Assembly: GCA_949987565.1 (NCBI GenBank)
Contig: OX465119.1
Coordinates: forward strand, 13,060,578-13,124,577
Source of the DNA: Luidia sarsii
Taxonomy: Eukaryota; Echinodermata; Asteroidea; Paxillosida; Luidiidae
Direction of reading: 5' to 3'
DNA: 64,000 bases
Position 1 is the first letter of the stretch, and every line of letters starts with the position of its first letter. Below are positions 21,013 through 32,495 of the stretch, one piece after another. A program made the position numbers and the translations under genes. The notes below the pieces were generated by a model. The model made no database searches. It was not told the origin of the DNA and saw only the letters and a list, made by a program, of their open reading frames with translations.

Positions 21013-21715
21013 ACAAGAGCAAAACAGATATGTATATGTACACGCAGGAGGGGGGAAGAGAGTGAATAGGACACGGATGAGAAACAAAGGACAAAGAGTA
21101 AAGCTGGTAGGGAGAGATCAAAGGGAAGGGCAAGGAGTAGGGTAGGGATTAGTGAGAAGAGGGGGAAAGATCAAAGAGAGAAGTGTGGAGGAGTGAACAC
21201 AAAAGAAGGATTATCAGAAAGCTGCATGGTGTTAGTCATTACCCTCCTGGATGTTGAGACCATGTCAAAACAAACACGCACTTCATCGGCCCATGTCCAC
21301 ACAGCCCTTGTCAGCCGAAGAGCTTGCATTGCTCCAATAACTGAGCTGACAGCTTGCTGAATCAGACTTAGTCGGTCGTGGATAACCGTCGTCTGTTGCG
21401 TGCACAAAAAAAACCTGACCCTTTCTCTTTCTCTGCGGTCTCTCCCAAAGACGATTGGGGTTTGACTTAAGCCGCACTTACAAATAGTTCGCGCAACGAT
21501 GAGAACACGGCTCATGCGCCGGTTTGGAGACAAAGGGAACCGAGGGAAGACACTGTTGTCGGTTCCCTTTTGTTTTCTCCGGGTAATTGGATAGACCCTT
21601 CTTTCGCTAACGAAGCCGTTGTTCAACGATCCGGGGCACCGCCATTCGAATACATCAGGTCTTCTTAACGCGTAAACAGACAGACTGAATGGTAACGGTG
21701 ATTATCCCACCGTTT
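21013..21715. other. No recognised gene
   Basis: Purine-biased at 21040-21190, then mixed. A minus-strand frame of about 150 codons (21171-21626) has no recognisable domain, and I do not call it a gene. Confidence 0.5.
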
Positions 21716-22214
21716 CGCTCTTTCTCTCTTTTTCCAGCCTCTCTCCCACCCCTCTACCCCCCTCTAACTCTCCACCTCTTGCTCTGTCTCCACACATCTC
21801 TCTCTCTCTCCTCTATGGCGCTCCCCTCTCTTTTTATCCCCCCTCTCTCCCACCCCTCTCTCCATCTCCCCTCTCTCTCTTCCCCCCCCCTCTTGCTCCT
21901 CTCCCTCTCCTCTCTGTCTGTCTGTATGTCTGTCTGCCTCTCTCTCTTTCTTTCTTTCGCCCTCTCTCCTCTCTGTCTCTCTGTCTGGCTATCTGTCTGC
22001 CTCTCTCTCTCCCTCTCTCTCTCTGTCTCGGTCTTCTTTCTTTCTGTCTCTGTCTGTCTGTCCGTAACTCTCTCATCCCTGTCTCTCTGTCTGTCTGGCT
22101 GTCTATCTGCCTCTCTCTCTCCCTCAATCTCCCCATCTCCGCTCTCTCTGCCTCTCAGTCTCTCTCTATTTCTGTCTTTGTCTGTCTGTCTGTCTGTCTG
22201 TCTCTTCTCTCTCT
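21716..22214. repeat. Pyrimidine (CT)-rich tract
   Basis: About 500 bp of CTCTCT with TGTCTGTC runs near the 3' end. Confidence 0.95.
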
Positions 22215-22787
22215 TTAATCGTCTGTCAATGCTCGCCAAGGTTTGGGTTCTCCCAGTCGTTTGTCCCCCCCTCCCTCTCCCCTTATCCCCCCTCCTGCCA
22301 CCTCAATCGCTCTTTCTTTAGAATTTCTTTTCATTTCCCATCGATCATACATCTGGAGGCGGCGTTGTGATTTGTCAAAAGACCGGCAGTACTTAGGGGG
22401 ACTACTGGGTATGAGTCATTGGATGATACGCTGACAAGCGAACCCTCTCTTTCTTTCTTTGGGGAAGAGCTCGACCGCGGGGACTGGGGTAAGTTATTGA
22501 TTACTTTTCGAAGGGTGCCAGGAAAAAAAAATTGTCAACAGAGCGGCTGGTATAAAGCCGGGTTGACCATCAGCAGCGTGAATAACAACAACCGTTGTTA
22601 TTGAAGGGGGGTATTTTTGCGCTCATTTTGTGGTGTCGGCTGACAAGATGTAACTTGTTGCAGATGTTGTTTTTGTTGGGCGTTGGGGATGGGGAGGGGG
22701 GTAGGGGGTTGGGCGATTTCAGTCACACCTATCTTTAGCGACAGGTCCTATTGTTGTGTCAGGTGAGCCGCGTGTTTTAGGTCGAGG
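22215..22787. other. No recognised gene
   Basis: Mixed sequence with no recognisable feature. Confidence 0.5.
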
Positions 22788-23068
22788 ACGGGAGGAGAGG
22801 AGGGAGGGAGGGAGGGAAGGGAGGAGATGAGGGGAGGGGAGAGAGGGAGGGATGGGGGGAAGGGAGGGGAGAGGAGGAGAGGGAGGGAAGGGGAACGGAG
22901 TGGAGGGAGGGAAGGGAGGGATGGAGGGAAGGGAGGGGAGCGGATGGAGGGAAGGGAGGGAAGCGGAGGGGGAGGGGAGATAGGGGATGGAGGGAAGGGA
23001 GGGGAGGGGAGATAGGGAGGGATGGGGGAAGGGAGGGGAGAGGAGGGGAAGGAGAGATAGGGTGGGGG
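22788..23068. repeat. Purine-rich GGGAGGGA tract
   Basis: Runs of GGGAGGGA and GGGGA on the plus strand. The tract is G-quadruplex-prone. Confidence 0.95.
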
Positions 23069-23552
23069 ACTAAACTTCCAGGGGTGAACAAACAGAACGA
23101 CTCGTGTAAGCAGACAAACAAAACTGGTAGGAAAGTCCGATGACATCACTGTTAAGGCATTGATTACATTGGGGGGGGGGATGGGGACTGTTTACCAAGA
23201 GTAGATCAACTCACCCAGATCTTGGTAGCGTGATCTACAATTGCACCACATCGTTGGCTGGTCTTGATCCATTCCAGAACAAACCAAACACAGGGTGCTT
23301 TGCGTCTATTATATCTGTGAACAGAATACACGTCACAAAATACACGTCAGATATACCGTACAATCTCCCAAGGATTAGGCATACAAGGGGTGCGTTTTGC
23401 CGGTCATAAATGTCGAGTTTGGAAACCTTAGCTATATCTTCAGAGACCAGGTCCTTCCTATCTCACTAAAAAGACAAGTCTTTAGCCAGTGTATAATTCA
23501 TGGACAGCAACATGGAAGCATGGACAGCAACTAAAAACGTAGAGAAGAAACT
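23069..23552. other. No recognised gene
   Basis: Mixed sequence. A 13-bp direct repeat (CATGGAAGCATGG-like) precedes the array at 23.55 kb. Confidence 0.5.
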
Positions 23553-23958
23553 GAGCAGAGCAGAGCAGGCCAGGGCAGAGCAGAGCAGGGCAGAGCAGAG
23601 CAGGGCAGAGCAGGGCAGGGCAGAGCAGATCAGGGCAGAGCAGAGCAGGGCAGGGCAGAGCAGAGCAGGGCAGGGCAGAGCAGAGCAGGGCAGAGCAGAG
23701 CAGAGCAGGGCAGGGCAGAGCAGGGCAGGGCAGGGCAGGGCAGAGCAGATCAGGGCAGGGCAATGCAGGGCAGGGCAATGCAGGGCAGAGCAGGGCAGGG
23801 CAGGGCAATGCAGGGCAGAGCAGGGCAGAGCAGGGCAGGGCAATGCAGGGCAGAGCAGGGCAGAGCAGGGCAGGGCAATGCAGGGCAGAGCAGGGCAGGG
23901 CAGGGCAGGGCAGGGCAGAGCAGAGCAGGGCAGGGCAATGCAGGGCAGGGCAGAACAG
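23553..23958. repeat. 5-bp repeat (GCAGA/GCAGG)n
   Basis: About 80 copies of a pentanucleotide alternating GCAGA and GCAGG, with GCAAT variants in the second half at spacings that suggest block duplication. Several frames on both strands stay open as Ala/Gly/Gln/Arg or Cys/Pro/Leu repeats; these are artefacts. Confidence 0.95.
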
Positions 23959-24536
23959 AAATGTAGAGTAGCGGAAAACCTTTGCTGAAGAAGGTAAAGA
24001 CTTCCCCTTAGCATTGATACGAAATGAAGAAATAATTGTCTATTGCGAACTGGGAACACGTGTTCCCATCTCGGTTGGAAGAACAAAACCCGGACGAGCG
24101 TTGGCCAAGAATCGATTCTCAAGTACATCGATACAGACACTCCATCCTAGCATCCAGTAATCGTTATTAATAGTCTGGCTACGGAGAGGAGGGGGGCGGG
24201 GAGGCGGCCAAGTTCAACACGAGCCCCCCCCCCCCCTTCAGACGATGATCTATGGAGTGGAAAATACAACTCATTCGGCGTGTGTTGTGGGGCGTGGGGG
24301 TGGGGGGTGGAGGAGGTGTTTGGGACCTTCGGGCGTCTGCAAATCTACGAGATAATGAGGGTATTACGATGACGAATTCGATGGCGTCCGAGTTGGCGTG
24401 TGGGGGGGAGATCGATAGTGCACGCTCCGTACAATGCGCGGCTCCTTGGTTTCGGGCAACCGCCTGGAGGGAAAGAGCTGCCGATGAACGGTCGGTACAA
24501 CGGCCTGTTGCTTCCGACGAGACACGGCGATTATGG
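23959..24536. other. No recognised gene
   Basis: Mixed sequence with no recognisable feature. Confidence 0.5.
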
Positions 24537-25289
24537 ATGGGTGGAGGGAGGAGAGAGGGAGGCATGGGGAAGGGAGGGAGGCAGGCAGGCAGGGGGAGGG
24601 AGACAGGCAGGAAGGCAGGCAGGGAGGGAGGGAAGGAGGCAGGGAGAGACGGAGGCAGTGAGACAGGGAGGGATGGAGGTTGGGAGGGAAGCAGGGAGGC
24701 ACGGAGGGGAACAGGGAGGGAGGGAGGCATGCAGGGGGGAGGGAGACAGGCAGGGAGGGAGGGAAGGAGACAGGGAAGAGGCAGGCAGGCAGGGAGAGAG
24801 GGAGGCAAGGGAGACAGGGAGGGATGGAGGTTGGGAGGGAAGTAGGGAGGCACGGAGGGAAACATGGAGGGAGGAAGGCAGGGATGTATGGATTGAGGCA
24901 GGGAGGCAGGCAGGGAGACAGGCAGGGAGGGAGAGAGGGAGGCAGGGAGACAGGGAGGGATGGAGGTTGGGAGGGAAGCAGGGAGGCACGGAGGGAAACA
25001 GGGAGGGAGGCAGGCAGGAAGGCAGGGATGTATGGATTGAGGCAGGGAGACAGGCAGGGAGGGAGAGAGGGAGGGATGGAGGTTGGGAGGGAAGCAGGGA
25101 GGCACGGAGGGAAACAGGGAGGGAGGAAGGCAGGAAGGCAGGGATGTACGGATTGAGGCAGGGAGGGAGGCAGGGAGGGTGGGATGCAGGGAAGCAGGGA
25201 GGCACTGAGAGAAACAGGGAGGGAGGCAGACAGGGAGGCAGGCAGGTATGCAGGGAGGGAAACATGCAGGCAGGGAGGCAGAGAGGGAG
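24537..25289. repeat. GGCAGGCAGGGAGG-type tract with longer blocks
   Basis: Tetranucleotide-based (GGCA, GGGA). A longer segment with GATGGAGGTTGGGAGGGAAG and GGGATGTATGGATTGAGGCA recurs every roughly 120-160 bp. The longest open frame of the window region (about 330 codons, Gly/Arg-rich) runs through it and is an artefact. Confidence 0.95.
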
Positions 25290-25636
25290 GGAGAGTTTCG
25301 GTTTTGCTCCCCAATGGAAATTATTGTGTTCTAGCCGTCGACAAAATCGGCGATGTGTGTTGCTTTTGCCGCCAACACTATCGATTGATTGGAATTGGTG
25401 AAGAAAGACAGGGCCATATGGAGAGGGGCAGACCGAGAGAGTCGGAGAGTAGAGAGACCGAGAGAGGAGACAGACAAACAGACATACAGACAGACAGAGA
25501 GACGTGTATGAAGGGAAGGGGTTAATGGGAAATTGGTTGTTGTTGTTGCGGCTGTCATCGAACTTGGAACATTGTCGGTCTCGATTTCAGCGTCAATAGG
25601 CGCCGATCACGCCCGAGGGTATTCCCGCATTATTGT
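25290..25636. other. No recognised gene
   Basis: Mixed sequence with a short GACAGACAGACA-type tract at about 25430-25502. Confidence 0.5.
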
Positions 25637-25768
25637 GGAGAGAGAGAGCGAGATTGAGAGAGAGAGGGGGGGAGAGAGAGGGAGGGAGAGAGAGAGAGAG
25701 GGAGAGAGAGAGAGCGAGAGAGAGAGAGAGAGGGAGAGAGAGAGAGAGGGAGAGAGAGAGAGAGGCGG
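25637..25768. repeat. (GA)n tract
   Basis: Near-pure GAGAGAGG repeats on the plus strand. Confidence 0.95.
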
Positions 25769-25939
25769 CGCAGTGACCGTGATAACCGTCGGAAAGTCTG
25801 GTCGGCCATACGAGACTGTTCGGCGATCTCCAGTCTCCATCACCAACACCGTGTACCAGCCGGCGATCGCGAGAGCGTGCGACGATTTACGAGGGGATAG
25901 GGTGGGGTTTGGGGTTGGGTCGGGCGGCGGTGGGGAAGN

Positions 25940-26138
25940 NNNNNNNNNNNNNNNNNNNNNNNNNNNNNNNNNNNNNNNNNNNNNNNNNNNNNNNNNNNNN
26001 NNNNNNNNNNNNNNNNNNNNNNNNNNNNNNNNNNNNNNNNNNNNNNNNNNNNNNNNNNNNNNNNNNNNNNNNNNNNNNNNNNNNNNNNNNNNNNNNNNNN
26101 NNNNNNNNNNNNNNNNNNNNNNNNNNNNNNNNNNNNNN
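25940..26138. other. Assembly gap (N run)
   Basis: About 200 undetermined bases. Frames that cross it have no meaning. Confidence 0.99.
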
Positions 26139-26756
26139 GGTAGACAGAAAGAGGCAGAGGGAGACAGAGAGAGATACCAGAGAGTCATAGAGATGGAACA
26201 TCTGCACTGGACTTAAAACGGGTAAAGCATGATTCATCGTCTCGGTAACTTAGCCAACCCCCCCCCCAAAAAAGGGGGTCCACTGCGGACAGGGTTTACG
26301 AGTTTACTGACGAGACAATTGCAAATAGCGGTGAGGAGTTGCTCCATACTGTACGCATTATCATTCGTACCCGCGACACCTGTCTTCTTGAGGAAGAGCA
26401 ACGATGCCTGGGTTCAAACAGGGTTAAAAGGAATCTCAATTCCCATCACCAGCCTTCCTGAGTCCCTCTCGATCTCCTTCTTTCCTCAAGCTTTATTTTG
26501 GGAGAATTTGCATGTAAAAAAATTCTGCCGCTACCCAAATCCGGCAGTAGGAGTTGAATTGCGGGAAAAATCGACGGGAGACGGGATCAACGGGCCACTG
26601 CTGTGCCACTAAGTCACCGATACCACCAAGCTTTGACGATGCGTTGTCAATAGTACCTGACTTGTATTCCACGTTTCTTCCCTTAGCATGAAACACAAGT
26701 GAAGTTTAGGTTGGCAAGGGGATCCTGCGAATCATGACATTTTGTGCTTCAGCAAA
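26139..26756. other. No recognised gene
   Basis: Begins with a short GA tract continuing from the gap edge, then mixed sequence. Confidence 0.5.
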
Positions 26757-27103
26757 TTTTGGAAAGATCGGAAAACATCGATGTCCACAGATTTCCTTCT
26801 AATGTACACAGTTTGTAGATGGCCGTGATAGAATCCTCATGTTGAAACCTTGCGGTCTGGGATGCTGTACTTCTCGAAAAATCTTCAATTAAACATCGAC
26901 AAAATTTAATGGCGAGTAATAGACTGTTTCTGACACTGCAGAACGGTGCGAAAACCGTGACTTTTTTCCCTTTTTTTCGACTTTCTCAGATGACCATTTG
27001 AGGTAAAATCTTCGCAGAATTTTTTTGTTTTAATGATTAATGGTTTAACACACAAACTGTGACAATCTTTTGACCTTTACCAATGTTGTACAGGGCCTCT
27101 AAA
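26757..27103 (+). mobile_element. Family A MITE, left end eroded
   Basis: Begins at TTTTGGAAAGATCGGAAAAC (the TTAAAGGCCC end is missing) and finishes ACCAATGTTGTACAGGGCCT. Interior landmarks are intact. Confidence 0.8.
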
Positions 27104-28122
27104 GAAGTCCGAACGGAGAACAATGCATTGTTTCACAGATTGGTCTTCTCATCTTTTGGTATTTTTTTTTCCAATTGCAAGACAATAACATCATATCTGT
27201 CTGATGACGTCTTACTCTTGACCTTTTTTATAAGAATCGACCCCGAGGTTTATGCTCAAAGGATTGAATGGAAGAAAAGGTGGACTTCCAGTGAAAGACA
27301 CAAAGAAAGATGTTTCGATGTCAGGGTCGAGATTACCGAGAAGGTCACAAAAAGGTCAATTACTACCTCAATAATTTTTTTTTTGATCATAAACTTCCAT
27401 CCGCAGTCCGCAGAATAGATTCTGTTTTACAGCCAGTCATCGTGAAGTTGATTAGGAACGAAAACCACAACAAAGAACTTCTGTGCGAGAAAGTTTTTTT
27501 ATTTTTTTTATTTCAATGACACGATGAGATCCGATGAGACAAGGACCTTCACCTTCTTGATATAGGGAACGTCTGAAAGCAGAAGTGTCGACGAATTGAG
27601 GCGACCAGGAGAAAACAAATGCAAACAAAGCAGCGATCGACGAGACCAGGGGTGGATTTCACAAAGCCTTACGATCCATCGTAACTCAACTTACGATGGA
27701 CAACCCTTCGTAAGTTGTGATAGGCAGTGTAGTTTCTGTGCATCGCTAATCGTCTGGCGATTAATCGTAAGTTACGATCGATCACTGGCTACGCAAACAA
27801 AGCCCACCACACGGAGGGGGGTGGGGGTGATCACCCAACAGAAGCAACGGGCATCTCCCGGCGCTAACCCCGCCGCAAGTCGGGACTTGTCTGGCCCATG
27901 GACGTTATCTTCTCGCGAACATGTTTCGACGAATTCGGCGTGGATAGTTTTCCGTAGTCGGCGTTTAGAAATCAAGTGCACACTGTATAGGACCTTTCTT
28001 AAAATTTATGCAAATTGTATGCCTTGAGCCCAAAACGAGGCTATGGGCGCTAGATTTTTTTCCAAGATGGCGGTAAATTCAAGTTACCTATACCGTTGTT
28101 CCTAAGACAACCCTTAACCTAG
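27104..28122. other. No recognised gene; short palindromic patch
   Basis: At about 27650-27780, GGATTTCACAAAGCCTTACG is followed by several interleaved palindromes (TTACGATCCATCGTAA; CATCGTAACT facing CTTACGATG). This could be the end of a fold-back element whose other end I cannot place. The rest shows nothing recognisable. Confidence 0.5.
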
Positions 28123-29254
28123 CCCTCTTACCATCTGAGCTATCCAGCCCTCTTACCATCTGAGCTATCCAGCCCTCTTAACATCTGAGCTATCCAGCAC
28201 TCTAATACCATCTGAGCTATCCAGCCCTCTTACCATCTGAGCTATCCAGCCCTATCACCATCTGAGCTATCCAGCGCTCTTACCATCTGAGTTATCCAGC
28301 GCTCTTACCATCTGAGCTATCCAGCGCTCTTACCATCTGAGCTATCCAGCGCTCTTACCATCTGAGCTATCCAGCCCTCTTACCATCTGAGCTATCCAGC
28401 GCTCTTACCATCTGAGCTATCCAGCCCTCTTACCATCTGAGTTATCCAGCCCTCTTACCATCTGAGCTATCCAGCCCTCTTACCATCTGAGCTATCCAGC
28501 CCTCTTACCATCTGAGCTATCCAGCCCTCTTACCATCTGAGCTATCCAGCCCTCTTACCATCTGAGCTATCCAGCCCTCTTACCATCTGAGCTATCCAGC
28601 GCTCTTACCATCTGAGTTATCCAGCGCTCTTACCATCTGAGCTATCCAGCGCTCTTACCATCTGAGCTATCCAGCGCTCTTACCATCTGAGCTATCCAGC
28701 CCTCTTACCATCTGAGCTATCCAGCGCTCTTACCATCTGAGCTATCCAGCCCTCTTACCATCTGAGTTATCCAGCCCTCTTACCATCTGAGCTATCCAGC
28801 CCTCTTACCATCTGAGCTATCCAGCCCTCTTACCATCTGAGCTATCCAGCCCTCTTACCATCTGAGCTATCCAGCCCTCTTACCATCTGAGCTATCCAGC
28901 CCCCTTACCATCTGAGCTATCCAGCCCTCTTACCATCTGAGCTATCCAGCGCTCTTACCATCTGAGTTATCCAGCCCTCTTACCATCTGAGCTATCCAGC
29001 CCTCTTACCATCTGAGCTATCCAGCCCTCTTACCATCTGAGCTATCCAGCGCTCTTACCATCTGAGCTATCCAGCCCTCTTACCATCTGAGCTATCCAGC
29101 GCTCTAATACCATCTGAGCTATACAGCCCTCTTACCATCTGAGCTATCCAGCGCTCTTACCATCTGAGCTATCCAGCCCTCTTACCATCTGAGCTATCCA
29201 GCACTCTAATACCATCAGAGCTATCCAGCCCTCTTACCATCTGAGCTATCCAGC
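28123..29254 (-). repeat. 25-bp satellite made from the tRNA A-box segment of family S
   Basis: About 45 tandem copies of a 25-bp unit. On the minus strand the unit reads GCTGGATAGCTCAGATGG then TAAGAGC or TAAGAGG. This equals positions about 3-27 of the family S tRNA-like sequence: acceptor 5' strand, A box TAGCTCAGATGG and the end of the D arm. In the tRNA-like parent the segment is bounded by GCTGG at both ends. Diagnostic positions vary (C or G in CCAGCCCTCT/CCAGCGCTCT; GAGCTAT or GAGTTAT). The state pattern over 13 units at 28276-28600 is repeated exactly at 28601-28925. Three units are 26 bp (CTCTAATACC). No B box is present in any unit. Confidence 0.95.
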
Positions 29255-29268
29255 GTCCAACGTCCTAC

Positions 29269-29324
29269 GTTCAACTTGTATCCATATATTGGGCGCATGC
29301 TATAGCTTAGGATACAAGTTGAAC
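29269..29324. repeat. 15-bp perfect hairpin beside the satellite
   Basis: GTTCAACTTGTATCC (29269-29283) and its exact complement GGATACAAGTTGAAC (29310-29324), with a 26-nt loop. It begins 14 bp beyond the last satellite unit. Confidence 0.85.
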
Positions 29325-29841
29325 TTTGGCTGGCAACTTGATTTTAGTGAGCAAGGCTTTTCAATCTCAAAACAAAGAAAATGGTGCTCTATGAAATTGG
29401 CCCCAGGTCTGGTTTGAGCAGAAACGCTGGGAGTTTGTGACAATTCAACGGACGGGCTTCTGTCGATTAATAGTGTTACACCGGTTGATTTTGTTGACCA
29501 CTGGTTAAAATGCGGTTCAGGAATAGGCAGGAGCAGAGCCACTTTTGCAGCGTCCTTGAGTTGCAGCTTACGGCGGGGCGTATTTCTTGTAGAACAAACA
29601 TGGACTGTTGGCTGTGCAAAGACGCGCTTCGCTGTGCTAACATCAATATTGCCCCTGTCATGTTGATCGATTTCAACATCGCTACATAAGTCATGAACGC
29701 CACCTACGTGTCACCCCCAGCTTGAACTCTGCGCGATTACAGTACGAGGCGTGGTTACACCATTACAAGGTGACCGGTCCTGCGTGACGTGGAGTGTTCA
29801 AACGATCATACACGAGCAGTGCCAGTACGGGTGCGCTACAG
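29325..29841. other. No recognised gene
   Basis: A TCTATGAAATTGGCCC motif near 29388 resembles the end of the family E element at 59911-60152, so this may be an eroded relative. Confidence 0.45.
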
Positions 29842-30860
29842 TCAGAGACAGAGACGGATAGACAGCCAGATACAAAGAGACAGATAAAGAGACAGAGACA
29901 GAGGCAGAGAAAGAGGCAGAGGCAGAGGCGGGGGCTGAGACAGAGAGACAGACATAAACAAAGACACAGATAAAGAGACAGAGGCAGAGACAGAGGCAGA
30001 GAAAGAGGCAGAGGCAGAGGCGGGGGCTGAGACAGAGAGACAGACATAAACAAAGACACAGATAAAGAGACAGAGGTAGAGACAGAGACAGAGGCAGAGG
30101 CAGATACCGAGGCAGAGGCAGAGACAGAGGCACAGGGAAAGAGTAAAACAAACATACATAGGCTGAGCCAGATACAGAGACATATAGAGAAAGGGCAGAG
30201 GCGGAGGCAGACAGACACAGAAACATAGGCATAGACAGAGATAGAGATAGACAGAGACAGGGACTGAGGCAGAAACAGATACAGAGACAGAGACAGAGAC
30301 AGACAGAGACAGAGATAGAGAGATAGGCAGAGACAGAGACAGAGAAAGATACATAGACAGAGATAGAGACAGACAGAGACAGAGATAGAGACATAGGCAG
30401 AGGCAGAGACAGAGGCAGAGACAGAGGCGTAGACAGAGACAGAGACCGAGGTATAGGCGTTAAAAGAGACAGAGAAAAAGAGGCAGAGGCAGAGACAGAG
30501 AAAAAGAGGCAGAGGCAGAGACAGACTCAGAGACATAGATAGAGATAGAGACAGATACCGATACAGAGACATAGGCAGAGGCAGATGCATAGGCAGAGAC
30601 ACAGACACAGAAATAGGCATAGAGAGATACATATAGAGAAAGAGGCAGAGACGGAGACAGAGCCGGACAGATACAGACATAGACAGAGGGAAAGAAGCGG
30701 AGAAGGAGAAGGAGAGGGAGAGGGAAAAGACAGACACACAGACACGAGACAGACAGACCCGAAGAGAGACACTGACAGAAAGAGACCGAGAGAAAGAGAA
30801 ATATGGAGGGAAGGCACAGCGACACACAGACAGAGAGACAGAAGGAGAGAGAGAGAGAAG
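29842..30860. repeat. Purine-rich CAGAGA tract
   Basis: About 1 kb of GACAGAGA/GGCAGAGG hexamers. A segment with GGCGGGGGCTGAGACAG and ACATAAACAAAGACACAG is duplicated at a spacing of about 90 bp near 29930 and 30020. Ser/Leu-rich minus-strand frames up to about 350 codons are artefacts. Confidence 0.95.
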
Positions 30861-30866
30861 TCGCTC

Positions 30867-30901
30867 ATGAATTATGCATGTGGTGGTTCTGCATAATTCA
30901 T
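30867..30901. repeat. 12-bp perfect hairpin
   Basis: ATGAATTATGCA and TGCATAATTCAT with an 11-nt loop, directly at the end of the CAGAGA tract. Confidence 0.8.
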
Positions 30902-31513
30902 TAGGGCCGGTCCTTCCGGTTTACGTGCCGGACGCATCGATTTAAAAAAAAAATGCCCTGCATCGATCGAGCTCAAGGCATCGGGCCGGTCGGCATCTGT
31001 AGTTCAGACAGGCAGCGTGGACACTGATACCTCTTGTCCATACATCGCCCCCCCCCCCACCCTTCAAAAACCTTCAACTCTTGCCTGGTGTGTGGGTGTT
31101 TGTTCGGACGGGAGGGGGGTACCGATACTGGTGTCAAAATCCTCTTGATTACAAAACAACCCGAACTGAAAGGGGTTCATCCGGTCAGTAAATAATCCTC
31201 CGCACTAATTTACCGTTGGGTCTTGATAAAGTTGGTTTGTCATTAATTTTTTATGACGGGGTCGAGGGGGTGGGGCGTCCGGACCAAAGGTCTCGTACGA
31301 AACCAAGGATCCCCCCCCCCACACACACACACACGCTCACCCAAAGTTCAACCAAAGTTAATCAACCGGTAGTCGGTAGATAATGTTTCCAAGAGCGAAT
31401 TGATATCCTATTCCGAAGACGGCAGCATCGTATACCTTTGCTAGCTCACACACACACACACACACCCACCTTCACCTTTCGGCAGGGTTTATTCAACCGC
31501 AAAATGTCCATTT
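30902..31513. other. No recognised gene
   Basis: Contains short (CA)n runs at about 31319-31334 and 31447-31465. Confidence 0.5.
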
Positions 31514-31984
31514 GTGACCCGGCACAGCATAATGAGGAATAACCCCCACTTTTGAGATTTTGAGATTTTCTAAGGATGTGAAAGAGTATACCATTAGCTT
31601 TCAAATGATATCAAAATTATTTCCGTGTGAACTTTTGTTGTAAATAGTACAAGGGGACTTCGCTCGTTCATTTGGTACCAAACACAATATAGCAGCACCA
31701 TTCTAACTCCTCGAATTCGAAAGCGGCCATTCAAAAAGGCAGGAACTTTAGATTTTCATTAAAACAGTACACAAACACTCGCCCGAAATCCTCGTTTTTC
31801 AACATTGAGAGACGGATATTGGAAAAATCCTTTAAACATAATTTCCTCCAATACATTAACTTTCCGAAAATACATACAAATATTTTTTTTTTTTTATCGA
31901 ATTGAGAAGATACTTTGACTTCAGGCGTTGTTTACTCAAAAAGTGTTTTGGTGGGATATTCCTCATGTCGCTGTGCCGGGTCAC
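31514..31984 (+). mobile_element. Family G MITE, long form
   Basis: Ends GTGACCCGGCACAGC and GCTGTGCCGGGTCAC, flanked on both sides by ATTT. It is very similar to the 4.09-kb copy over its whole length, with an extra AATTCG near 31714. Confidence 0.9.
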
Positions 31985-32495
31985 ATTTGTTAAAAAAAAA
32001 AAAAAAAAAGAGAGAGAGAGAGAGAGAAAAAAAAACCCAAAGAATTGCTCGTTGAAATCCCTCTGCCCAACCCCTCCAACTGGTTTTTAATCACCAAGGC
32101 GAGGTGAACGTGTTGTCCTACGGTACCGAATAATAAGCGGAGAAAAGGACAGATAATGGGGAGACCTTGGGAGAGGTTTTACTGCGCTTCCGTCAATTCG
32201 TCCAATAAAAGGGACTTACGGGGAAAAAGGTGGCGGATGGGGGGGGGGGGGTGAGTTGGGACATGGAACCAGATAGATCACCTCCATCCATGGATAGCTC
32301 TACTCCGAGTACTTAACGACGGACAGTGGTGGAGAGGTTAATTGAGTTTGGTCTATCGTTGAAGGTCAGTCCGCCGTCGTAACGCGGTGCAGGCAGCGCC
32401 CAGGCGGTATTGGCAGTTCATGTTCCATCGTGGCGAGCGGGGTCAAAAGTTCGCCAGTTCCCGATTGCACGGATCACGGGGCAAGTGTAGAGGGT
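31985..32495. other. No recognised gene
   Basis: Starts with poly-A then (GA)n at 31991-32034; the remainder is unrecognised. Confidence 0.5.

Noticed and set aside
24400..25401. A 333-codon Gly/Arg-rich frame and overlapping Pro/Ser/Leu-rich frames as genes
   Set aside because: All lie in the GGCAGGGA tract, several frames overlap on both strands, and composition is fixed by the repeat.
25533..26216. Open frames crossing the N run
   Set aside because: They depend on undetermined bases and on GA repeats.
28123..29254. CRISPR array
   Set aside because: There are no spacers: units are directly adjacent, and the organism is an animal. The unit matches a tRNA-like repeat.
28123..29254. A cluster of tRNA genes
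   Set aside because: Units contain only the first third of a tRNA; anticodon arm, T arm and B box are absent.
29763..30827. A 354-codon Ser/Leu/Val-rich minus-strand frame resembling a membrane protein
   Set aside because: It is the complement of the CAGAGA tract; hydrophobicity comes from CTC/TCT codons.
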